Source: Litomosoides sigmodontis | Lineage: Eukaryota; Nematoda; Chromadorea; Rhabditida; Onchocercidae | Assembly (NCBI GenBank): GCA_963070105.1 | Contig: OY718808.1 | Coordinates: forward strand, 9,157,398 to 9,221,397 | Length of the DNA stretch: 64,000 nucleotides | Reading direction: 5' to 3' | Shown: one piece after another, positions 49,518-61,000 of the stretch | Position numbering within the stretch: the first letter of the stretch is position 1 | How the letters are laid out: every line of letters begins with the position of its first letter | The notes under the pieces: model-generated | Told to the model about the DNA's origin: nothing | The model's input: the letters and a program-made list of their open reading frames with translations, nothing else | The model's database searches: none | Position numbers and translations under genes: made by a program

Positions 49518-52500
49518 CTATCCAGTGGAATGATTGAGGGGTGGAAAATTGTCTATCATGTCTCTATCTACAGTATGACCTTCTTCACTTCCCGTTCCAT
49601 CATTGTCTTCATTACTTTGATTGTCAGGTGGATCATTTGCATGAACCACTGGAGAATACTGAAATTTTTAATTTATTCATAAATCGATGCATAAATAAAA
49701 AATTCTCGATTCAACTTCATCAAAACCTGCTCTACGCACTTTTTGGAAACGCAAATCCTAACAACCTGCAAACGTTCTCCAAACACTATTAGCAATTGAT
49801 TATCTTTTTAATAAGATATTACTATAAGAATAATTTTTAATAAGATATTACTATAAGCACTTGAGATATAAAACATAGATTAAAGAGAAAGAAAAGTAAG
49901 GGAATACAAACTTTTATGCTGACTTTATGTTGCCGTAACAACGTCAGCTCACCTCCTTCTGCCTCTACAAGATAAATGTATACAAAGCCATCAGTAGTTG
50001 CAACCAACAAATGTAATTTGCCGTTAATTCTGAAAAAAATATTAATAATATCATCAAAAGAGCGGATCTCCCCATAGGATACAAAATAAATATCTCAGGT
50101 TACAACAACAACATGGAAAAATTACAGTGGTAGCGCGACTGTGTTTCGTTTCCCAATTGATGGTAATCTTGCGGTAGCAAAACTTTTTCCTCGCATCCAT
50201 AAATCATTCATTTGAGCTGGCAAATAGCTACTTGCTTGTTTTGACAAATAATCCACCCATCCCTGTTCCTCATCGTCCTCATTTCTGAACTTAGCATTCT
50301 CAGTGTTACGAAGAACCCCAAATCCTAATCCATGGACTTAATGAACAACAATAAATTATTGTTATTCCTTATTTTTTAAAAAAGCAATATTTTCTGCTTA
50401 CAAAAATGAGCATAAAGGAAGGTTGCAGGAACAAAAGAAGGTAGCGACTAGAACTTAAGAGAAAAAGGATACCTCAAGTTTAAGAAAGAAATTTGAAGCA
50501 TCATTTTATAAAGGGAACTGTTAAACAAAAATTCAAATTTAGCTCCCAAATTAGAAAACAAATTAAAGGTTAAAAAGATTTAGGGAATGAAAAACAATCA
50601 AATAAGCGTGTCTCACTCATTTATTGGATCAGTTGTCGGCTCCAATTTGAACACATGAACCGTTTCCGTATTACTTGAAGAGCATAAATAGTTACCATCG
50701 ATACTAAATGCCATCGAATAAATGCTCACAAACCTACAAACTGATCCATCATTCTATCAAAACCTAAAAAAATCTTCAGCACTTTCAAAAGATACCTTTT
50801 AACGCCCCGTGTGAACTCATACAACCGATCGCCAGATTCCGTGTCGAATACACGAATTACAGTACCACGGGTTGAAGCAGTAGCCAACTTTTTGCCATCA
50901 TAGCTGAAACGTAATGCCGCCAATGGACTGGTATGCGCCGAAATCGTATTCATCGAATTCAAACGTGTCACGTCAAATAATTGTACTAAAAAAGTATTAA
51001 AAGTAATATTAGCTTTGAAATTCTTGTCATTTATCCCCTGTTAAAAAATTTATCAAATTATTAGCAGTGTTCATTGATCAGTTTATTTCATCATGAATTA
51101 TCACTAAATCTTCGTTTTACGAATTATGTAATAATACTACTAATTGAAAAAAAAGAGAAAAATCTTTACCGTGGCCATTGTTGATTGAGCCTGGATAAGC
51201 TAAAAAAGAATTGACGGTTGAAGACAGATCGATGATTCCACTAGCATTTGAAGGTGTATCACGGATTGCATGGATAACCGGAAAAATATCGGCCTCAATG
51301 AAAGAGATTTTTGTTTTGTTCATCTTTTAGCGAATTGCTTTTTTCACACAGATAATTCAACATGTGTTAACTTACGTTAGAAATGCAAATTACGGTTGAT
51401 GTTATACGAAGTTGTGATCTAAACGTGATAATGCCAAATGCCAAAATACATGAGAAGAGCCTAGGTGAATGAGTGTATGTTACCGATAACTATTCAATGT
51501 TTCGAAGTTACGTGGTGCAACCGTTTGAAAGCTATCCATATCTCAAATGTACTGATGAACGAAAAGAAGACGAACTTTGAGAGGCATGCTACCTTTAGAA
51601 TTTTTCCGTACTTCACTCTAAGTGGAAGTATCTATAATAACCTATTAAGCCACTTGGTCAACTATCCTTTTAGAATTTAGGAACATTAACAAAAGCAAAC
51701 CTGATTATCAATAAATACAATTCGTTAGCAGTGAGTCGGAAGTTTTTAAAATTTAGCGTTAGTACTGCTAAAAATCACCGACGAAAAAAGGAAATTTTCT
51801 CATGTACTTCAATAAAAATTCATTGTAGAATGTCTCTATCTTATCTTAAGAAGAGTTTTATTCGTCATAACTCTTAAAACAGTCATTCGTGAAGAACAGT
51901 AACATAAGTTCTTCACGAGCTACCATTTTGAAGTACTACAAGCTCGGTAGCCATAACTCCTTCCAAACTCCAAATTATCACCTCATACCAGGTTCTGCAA
52001 CACTCTAAATTGAAGTTTAAAAACCACTTCGTTGATTATCGTTGTTATACCCGTATTACGTTCTCAGACATAGAACCACAGTATTTAGTTTTGTTTTTTT
52101 GCAAAGTGCCATGCACATAGCAAAATAATTAGTAAAAGTGCATGCCACGCATACTAGTGTACATGTATTCCGTTGTTTAATTTACACATTTCATAGACAT
52201 GGTTCAGATGGTTCAGAACTTGGTAAACTAATAATTTTATTTACGAGTGATCATGCAAACATAAATTTTACTGATACGCCTACTGAAAATTTAAAAAATT
52301 GAATGATTTAAAAACAAATCGGGAAAAATCACCTTCATATCCTTAACCGTATGAATATACACTATGTCTTCCAGACAAACAACCATGTACTGCAAATAAA
52401 TGCATTACTCTTTGAAATAAACACATTTCAAAGTGATAGAAATACTTCTCGACTTCCAAAAAGCGCGAATGTGCTACCTGTCATAAAGTGAAAACCCAAA

Positions 52501-53617
52501 GAATATCTAGGTGACACCTCATCGAAATATATTAACGTCTATAGAAAATTACACTTCCAGAACAATGAAAAAGCCTTACATCACGGTTTAATCTTACTGC
52601 CAGTACTGTATTTGTATAGCTTTGGGCACAAATCTCATTGTTCTTTTGGAAATGATAAATCCGTAGTTTACGCGGCGCTTGTGTCGATACCAACATCAAA
52701 AGACTGGATGAAAACAGGCGTTCAATAAGCATAATTTCGGAGACTTCTATAATTTAGAATATTGGAACATATTTACTTAAAAAGTTCGAATAATAGTTTG
52801 ACATCTCAAATTTCTATAGTAGTGAATGCCAAGCACAACTATGTGTGCTGCTAAGTGTTAAGTTCTAAGACTAAAATAAGATTTAAATGGCTGGGAAGTT
52901 CCTGTCCAAGCTTACCAAGCGACATATTGTACAGTTCAAGCACTAAAGCATATTTTCCATCACATTTCGGGCATTCAGTACAGCGGCTTCAATTTTAGAT
53001 ATTAGATTTTAGAAGAAGTGCACTGACGGAATCAGAACAGTCTCGTATTAGTTCTTGAATTCTTAACACTTAACATAAAACCTTTGGACTCCTCAAAGAC
53101 ATAATGACATAATCGATCTTACCAACATTTTTCTTCTTGTCATCTGAAAACTGCCTATAACTTTCGTGAATTAAGTCAAGTTTATCAGTTTTCTTGATTG
53201 AATATAACGCATAACTGGATGTTGAACCCAAAGCAAGCGATCTGCAATGGTATCAAAGTTATTTAACTATTGCTGTACTGACTCCTCAACTGATAAAATA
53301 TTTTAATATTGTCAAAACAGAAAGAAGCTTGACCACATAATCGATATTATCCACAACAAGCGTACATCTATACTATTTTGCTGAGTTCTAAGATCCTCAT
53401 AGATTTAAAGATGACAGATCTCGACCGAACAATATTGCCCTGTCTTACAGGCAGGCAAATTATCCCGATATTTGAGAAGGCTCCTTTTGAGACGAGCACG
53501 CTTACAAGTAGTTGAAACCTGTACTACATGTCCTTAAAGGAGCATAGCTTACGTAGCATCTTGATTAAAGCCAACAAATGATAACTCTTCCGGTGATAGT
53601 TCATCATCCAGTGACAT
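49518..53617 (-). CDS. atg-18: Autophagy PROPPIN ATG-18 (WIPI1/2-like)
   Basis: Seven-bladed beta-propeller that binds PI3P on forming autophagosomes; 418 residues. Ten exons in phase: 53617-53553, 53241-53123, 52746-52580, 52389-52333, 51293-51170, 50985-50796, 50733-50617, 50284-50126, 50029-49912, 49658-49518. Clear WIPI2-like segments: [108 protein letters not shown]. The 6CD loop is the acidic stretch NEDDEEQGW onward. The basic lipid-binding motif, FRRG in WIPIs, reads FTRG here (235-238, codons TTC ACA CGG GGC). It is closer to WIPI1/2 than to EPG-6/WIPI3-4. A tttacag acceptor lies upstream of the ATG. Confidence 0.94.
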
Positions 53618-54795
53618 CGGCAACTCACTTGATGTGCAGAGATTCCTTTTCACCTGTAAAGAAACAAAGCACCATTTTTTCCAAGTTCAAGAAGCACCTG
53701 AACGTATGGTTCTACAAATCTATTTTACAAATTTTTTTTTAAAAAAATTATACAAATTTGAAGCAACGGTGAATCAAGACAAAGCTTTACTAATGGAAAT
53801 TTCTATACTATGCATCATGTTATCATATCACTTTACTGGTCAATTATTTAAATAATTGCTTCTTATTATTCCTCAAATGTAACTTTTGCTATTCTGAAGT
53901 CCCGAACATCTTTACTTCCACTTTTTGAAAATCTTAATTCCGGAGAGTTACAATGTCAGGAACTAGGGCGAGAAATATTCGCAACAGATAATACACTAAT
54001 TTTAGCAGGTAGCATAATGCCCTGCGACTTCACTTCCGAGGTGATATTCAAATATAATGTTTGAGCTTGTCCGACGTCCGGTTACGCACTAAGCATGCAA
54101 CCGTGTATATATGTAAGACATATGTACTTCCTCCCGCACTATCTAGCTGGTCCGAGAGAAGACAGAAGCTTGCACCCACTTCAAAACCGACTGGATGACA
54201 CGAACCTCACCAACCACACTAGACTATGTGTAACACAAAAACATCAACGAACCACCGAACCAGCTCTGACTAGGTTTGCCTGTGTCTTGTGATGCATGTG
54301 TGATGTATGTGGATTACAATGAAAATTGTGTGATTCTTCCTCAGTTCCTTTTCCTATTTTCGGTAGAGAGACTGTGTATCGGAATCGACCTGATTTGTTT
54401 CCTCTCAACAGCAACAGCAACAACATGAGCATTACGGGAGTGCTATTTCACGCTGGTTTTAAGTAAAAGTATTAAGATATATTTTACTAATTAATGCGTC
54501 GAGTATGACTGAGCTCTTCATTTCTAATTCGATAATCGTACGTCAGCCTGGTAATGAATTGCAGCTAACCGAACTGTTTATGTTTAAACAATAATATTCG
54601 AAAGTTAGGCGTCTGACACTTCCCTTAGATAACAGCAGATCTTATTGATATCGATATCGAAATGTTCCTTTTCTATTTTCTCATTTAATTTTTAACTAGC
54701 ATAATTCGATTAGTGCAATGTTTAATTACTGTAACTCAATTATTCAAAACAATTGATATCATTGAAACTTCGCTCCAGTTCACTTCCGAGTTTGT

Positions 54796-54978
54796 CTAAT
54801 TCTTTGAGAGTTCATTTGTGACATTTATTTTGCTATCGGTTTTTGAAATATGAGTTACATTCATTTGAAGTTCACTTTTTTTAGTTTTTTTTTGCTTTGA
54901 TGTTTTATGCATAGCCGCTGTTGTCCTTAGCAACGGAATTTTACTTGCATGTGCAACTGATGCTACTTTATGCTTCAC
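54796..54978 (-). CDS. Lys-rich short ORF, unrecognised (doubtful)
   Basis: Sixty codons rich in Lys/Ser/Thr (KTSKQKKTKKSELQMNV), ending NELSKN. A ggcag acceptor-like site precedes the frame, so it could be a last exon of an unseen minus-strand gene. No family recognised. Confidence 0.2.
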   Translation of the reverse strand: MKHKVASVAHASKIPLLRTTAAMHKTSKQKKTKKSELQMNVTHISKTDSKINVTNELSKN

Positions 54979-55135
54979 AGCACTGCCTTTTTCAATTTAA
55001 GAGTAGTCTGATTCGAGACGGGCAATGTAAAATAATCATTGGTATTTAAAAATTCCATCAAAGTGGACAATCACAGTCGTAGTACATTCATTTCATAGAA
55101 TTGAACCGAAAAAAGAATTTAATTTAATGAGAAGT

Positions 55136-55320
55136 AGAGAAAACTGGAGCGAGAACTATTAAAACATATTGAACAGCTCACCAATTTTCAGGACGTAATG
55201 CGAGTGTGTGTTGCTTGCACTTCAAATGCTTTTAGGAAAGTGTCTCTTTCTGAACGCAAACAAGCAAACGTAGAAGAAGGCGCAAGAAGGACTGAAAAAC
55301 TTCTGAAGGAAAAAATCTAA
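55136..55320 (+). CDS. Coiled-coil-like ORF, possible last exon
   Basis: The frame after an agtag acceptor-like site reads KLERELLKHIEQLTNFQDVM, then a Cys pair (VCVACTS) and SERKQANVEEGARRTEKLLK to a TAA at 55318. Composition is strongly protein-like (charged, heptad-like Leu) for an AT-rich region. It has no start of its own before the Met at residue 20, and no upstream exon was identified. A second acceptor-like ttttcag lies inside it. Confidence 0.3.
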
Positions 55321-55496
55321 GCGTCCGCTTCAAATTCAATGCTTCATATTTGTAAATGTTTTCTGTCGCTAGGAATTACATTAAGTGAATGACTGTAAAT
55401 AAGCATTCCTTCACTGAAATGATGCACTGGTGCTACTTCTTATTTGAAGCATTATTGATTGCAAGAATTTCGAAATTATCGTATGGAGTGAAATGC

Positions 55497-55552
55497 GAGA
55501 GAGAGTGAGAAAGGGAGAGAAAGAGAGAGAGAGGAGAAAAGAAAGCGAAAGG
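55497..55552. repeat. GA-rich purine tract
   Basis: About 56 bases of almost pure A/G with many gaga units. One of three such tracts upstream of the GSKIP-domain gene. Confidence 0.9.
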
Positions 55553-56127
55553 AATATCTCGTGAAATGTGTCAAAGTCAAAAATTTCATCATAGACATAT
55601 GTATCAATTGTTTTTCATCTTCCCTTTCGTATACATACATCTTCAGCACTCGATTAATCTGTTACTGTTTTGCGTTTTTACTTACGTCAAAGCCTCTAAA
55701 TCAGTGCATCCTACATCACTGTTTGCTTTGGGCATTTCCACCAAAATTGTCATCAACTCGATAAGTGTGTGTGTGTGTTTTAATTCTAAATTATTACTTA
55801 TACTTTTTCTTCCTTACATTTGTAATAAATAGCATTAATTTTTTTATCACTTACGGAAAGTTTCATGACAGTTGTTGATGAAAGCTAATTAATAATAACC
55901 GAGTGAAGGATTGGCGAAGGAATAAGCCGCGAGAAATTTTTCTTAATCAAACTTTCCTCTCCACCATTATCACTCTTTCCACCTCTTTCCCATTTAATTA
56001 ATTAATTAGTGTATATATAGGTTGTATGCCCTGAGCACCTGTACTTCATCGCAATCCGAAATCTTTCCTTCTGGCTTTGCTTTTTTCACCAAAAATTTCA
56101 CATCCTTTTGCATAGTACATATATACA

Positions 56128-56158
56128 GGGAGTGAGAGAGAGAGAGAGAGAGAAAGAA
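56128..56158. repeat. (GA)n tract
   Basis: gggagt followed by about ten ga units; second GA tract in this upstream region. Confidence 0.9.
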
Positions 56159-56544
56159 ATCGATAGTAAACAAATGAGAGGACTGCTTCTTTTGCACTTG
56201 TCATTTGCTTCACGTAGTGCTTAGTGAATGTAATTATGGCACTGTCACGTCACTCTCGTCTAGTAGCCTTAATTCTTTAGTACATTTCTACTTTTTTTTC
56301 CTTGTACGTTTTGTATAGTTTTGCAAATTTGGATTAGCGCATTTTGTTATTTTATCTTTTCCGCTTCCTTCTTCTCAACCAATAGTTTATCATTTCTGCT
56401 GCAAATATTCGTTGTAACAGAGTGATTATCACGTGAATTCCGGTTAACAGTGATACATTACTATCAGCCGGAAATCACATGATATTGTGTTATTGATTGC
56501 GACGCTCACTATATTTGTAAGAATTGTTGCAAAGAAAGAATAAC

Positions 56545-56565
56545 GGAGAGGGAGAGAGAGAGAGG
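56545..56565. repeat. (GA)n tract
   Basis: ggagagggagagagagagag; third GA tract, about 1.5 kb before the ATG at 58029. Confidence 0.85.
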
Positions 56566-58028
56566 TCGCGCAAATGCATTATCCTTTGTTGCTTGCTTTG
56601 TGATTACCGGTGAAAGATTTAATCTCTGTTGAGGAGTGCTGGCAACTTCTCCCACATCTATCATCATTGAACTTATTGCTAAAAATTTTGCTTATCGCAG
56701 CTGCTAAGTAATATCTAACAAAAGTAATCGGTGAATGGATAGGTGGAATGGTGTAGTGTTGTCAAGGAACGACGAAGGTTCACATTTGCTCGCTTAAATC
56801 CAATTTCTCAGGCAGTTCTACGCCCCCTTCGCTATTTCCATTTACGATGGTGCTTTTTTAGCTAAATTTCTAAATTTCACTATGCTACTTTTGCGCTTGC
56901 ATAAATTTCACTTTTGCACAGAGATAGATAGAACGAATGGACGCTCTGTTGTCTCTTCTCTTCTCTTCTCCTCACGTTTCTTCCGACAGTATTAGCATTC
57001 TTCCTGTGAGATGAGATCAAGCGCGGTCGTTGTAAGAATGAACCGAAATGAAATATCTAAATTATTCATTCCTTTTCCTGCTATAATAATACATTTTAGA
57101 AAACTTGAAATGAATTAAGGAAGCAAAGGGTGAAAAAAATCTTGAATGTCTTTGTAGTGGTATAGGAATGAATGTTTCTTGCAGAAATGGTAGGTCTGAC
57201 TCACAATGAATTGTTAAATGTTGGAAGAAGACTTCTAGCTACCGTTTGTCTACTCTTACTTTTCTACTTCCTTGAAAATTTAACTTTTAATGCGAAAGTT
57301 TTTCTTACTTGCAATTTAACTCTTTTCATCTAAACCATATTAAATGAAAGTTTTTGAATTTTATTAAAATGTAAGATTGAATTGTTTGATTGTAAATCCT
57401 GTACCTAGTTAATTTTTCTTCTCATTTCTTAAGCTATGAAAGAAAATAGAAAAAAGTCATAGTTTCCCAAATGGCCAGAAATGTGTGGGATGGCAATTAA
57501 GTGTCGTTCCTATTCATCTTTGATGAGGCCGATTTGATAGTTTGACACAAGGAGGAGGTCAAACATCAGGTTGATCTCTTGTTGGTTAGACGATTGCTAT
57601 TATGGCTAATTTTTCATTGCTCTCACATCACATAAAAATAAAAATGCCAAGTGCTAATTCTATGCAACATTTTTTTCCTAAGTTTTGTTTTAATGAAAAT
57701 GTGATTTTTGATAAATGGTAATTTTTTTCATATAATCTAAATGTGGTAGGATTTAGGAAGATTAAATGCTGCGTTGATTTTGAAATTGTAATAGGATTTT
57801 AGGTTATCGATCGATTTTGTCTTCCGTGCGTGATTTAGCATTATCAGTTATTTCTGTCCGTGATCCACGGAGCGATGCACCTTCTAAAAATTTCCCGATG
57901 TACAGTTTCGTCGAATTTGACATTTTAGTCTTCAACTTTTTCATTTCTATTGCTCATCATTCAATTGATTGCTATGAGAATTAATTCTCTTGTATGTTCA
58001 GCTAGAATTGACTGTAAATTCAAAGTAT

Positions 58029-61000
58029 ATGAATAAAATGGCAGCTGATCCATCAGTATATCCGAAGTTATCAAGTGCATCGATAGGAGCTTATGAAGGC
58101 AGGTTATCATGCTTTGCTGATTATCACATGTACGCTAATCGACATCGATCTGCCCCACTGTAAGTTGCATTCCATTTTCATCCCTCTTTTAAATCAGTAT
58201 ATTTTCTGTTAAAGTAAATTTGTAACAAAGTTTACTTTGTCTTGTGAATGAAAAAGACTTGCCGCAAACAATAGGTGTTATATTCACTGAATGGAACAGC
58301 CAGAACAAATTTATCGGCTTACATCGATCAATCAGTCCGTTTGTTAGATAGATTATTCAGGCCGATATCTTTCAACTTCCAACCGTTCTTTGCAATCTTC
58401 CAATCCAACCGTTCTTTCTTACACTTTGCTTCCATCATTCCTTCCAGTACCTTCTTCGTGCGGACTGATAACAACCATATGCAAATTGCAACGTTGTGGC
58501 AATAAACTGTCACTAAAAGCTTATCCTTCACGTCATTTCTAGTCATATGTACTAAGATCATTCCTTCACAAAGCGTTGAAAAAATCACTGACGAAAGCAC
58601 ATCACATGCGCTTTTCGTTATCCAAAGACCTCACGGATTTTTAGACTTAGCAGATATCAAACAATTATATTACCTCATCGCGGGAATTCTTTGTTTGATC
58701 TTAGGTCTAACAGTAATCACTGAACAAATTAGCAACAACATGTAGTTGTTGAGGTGAAGCACAAGAAGTTGTCATTGTAGGATTAATAAGAAAAGTCAAA
58801 GTATAAATATAAATGCCTCTTTGGTATACTCAAATGGCAGGTAATCTTAGTTCTTCCTTGTATTCTTCTGTCCGATATTCTCACTCTCTCTTCAAGGCTT
58901 ATTCATGTCTATCTAAGAAAACAGTGTGATAAATTTCTTTTGATATATTTTACCGCATATCTTTCTATTCTCTACTCTTACCAGTTCCTTGTTTAGTTTT
59001 TGCAATTTGCTGGATAGATAATATGGAAGATTAACTGCGATTAGATTAAGAGGAGAAAGAGGAATAAAATTTTGAAATAACTAACGTGTTTCAGAGTAAT
59101 AATAATATAGCAAAGAACAGGTAAGTAAATATGCTAGCGGACGTTATAAGTTTTAAATTAAAAAACTTTTTTCAAAAGCAAAGGAGTATGGATGAGAAGG
59201 GTTGTGCTTCCTTCTCTCAATGACCTCTTACTTCTTCCCTTTAAAATTAAAGTTCATATTAATAATTTAATTATAGGTGAAATGCTTTCATGACATTCCA
59301 TAATCATTAAACGCTTTCCTTCAATATTTCCTCAGACTATTTGATATTTGATCCAATCATTTTGCAGAGTAGCAGATTTGATGAGTAATATTGCATTGAT
59401 AATTGATAAAGCGATCGCTGCTGCTAAAATATATTCTATGTGATTTATTTCTTAGTTATTTCTACTTCAGCAATGAATATTTATTTTCATTTCATTTGTT
59501 CCCCTCCTCTCGAACACGTGATTCCTTTCACTTTTATCTAACATTCTTCTCGTCCTCATTGAAATTATTTTAGGAAGATTGGTTGAGTCGGTTGTGTCCA
59601 TTATCATATGTAATGTGAGGTTATCAATTAGATGGATCTAGGAGTGAAGTACAGTATTCGCGTATCATTTACTTCTCTATTGTTTTGTTTTCAGCAACCA
59701 GAACAGTATCACGAAGTCTCGAACAATGCCTTATCCATCGTATAAGGAGTGTTGCGAGAATTCCCTGCCTAATTCTCGTTGTAGTGCTAATGTTCTGGCT
59801 GATTGCCTGAAATCTTCACCTTTATATCATCAGCAAGAGTAAGTAGCTTTTCTCCAATACATTCTCTTCTTTTATTGAATGATAGAACTAATCCAATTAT
59901 TAGCACCTAATTACTTTTGTATATTATAAGCAGATCTAGTGACTATCACTATCAATCGCTATCAGTCAATCGATGTCATTTGTTTTGTACAAATTTGAGG
60001 GAAATACTAGAGTTTCGTATTTTTCATTGCATTACTTACCGAGAATACTTAAGAATTAAGTTGAAAATGAAAATAACCTTTCACAGGCATTTAATTTTAT
60101 TCATTGCATTGCATTAAATTGCATTAAATTTGACGTAAAACATTTCTCTCCGCATAAAAAAAAACATTTCTCTCCGCTCTGCTCTGTCTCTCTCTGTCCC
60201 TTTTTCTGTCTCTCTACACCACCTCTTTTACATCATTTTATCTATTCCTGAAATATTTTATGCTATTTTTATCAATTTCCTTGCATTCTTGCAAATCTTA
60301 TCAACTTCTTATACTTTCCTGTAATATTTGCAAGGCCTGTCGGTCATTTTTACTTCCGCAATTGATTTCAAAGTAGTAGCAGAAGCGACGGACTCTTCGA
60401 ATTTTGTTACTAATCAATTTTAACTGCCTTCTCGTCGGAAAGCTTTTAAATGCTTATCAGTAGAATAGGTGCAAGCTGCCGATCTATTTTCGCTATATGT
60501 TTCAGTGTTCTTCCCCAGCTTCGTTTACCTCTGATTTCTTTCTTTTCATTCACTGAAAGGCAAATCTCTTAAAAGTAAAAGAGGAAGCAAGAAAAATGGT
60601 TGAATGAAAAGAAAAAATGTGAAGGTTATGATGATTTAAATACCTTTGATTTTGTATCGTTTCACTCATCAACTAGCAATTATTATAATTGACAAGCTGC
60701 CATACAATGTAATCGATCGGTTTTAGATATTTCGATTTTTGTTATTCGTAAATATTCGGCACAAATTGCACTATATTTAGAAGTTACAACGTGCAAAGTT
60801 TTTAATGGCTTTAATAGGGTAGAAATAAGTATCGCCCATATGATTTGTTCAGTTCACTCTCTCATAACATTCTCATTCACTTTTAAGGGTAATTTTTTTT
60901 ATTCCACCTTATTCGTCATATGAAATATGTAAAGCATGAGTGCTCCATCACAATGTGAAGAAATAAGACTAACGAAAATGTATTATTTAAATAAGAAGCA

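Larger units (their letters stand above)
53618..58028. other. Intergenic between divergent genes; GA tracts and two doubtful ORFs
   Basis: 4.4 kb between the ATG-18 start (minus) and the GSKIP-domain gene start (plus). It has purine tracts at 55497-55552, 56128-56158 and 56545-56565, and coding-looking short frames at 55139-55320 (plus) and 54796-54978 (minus), listed separately. Nothing else recognised. Confidence 0.5.
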
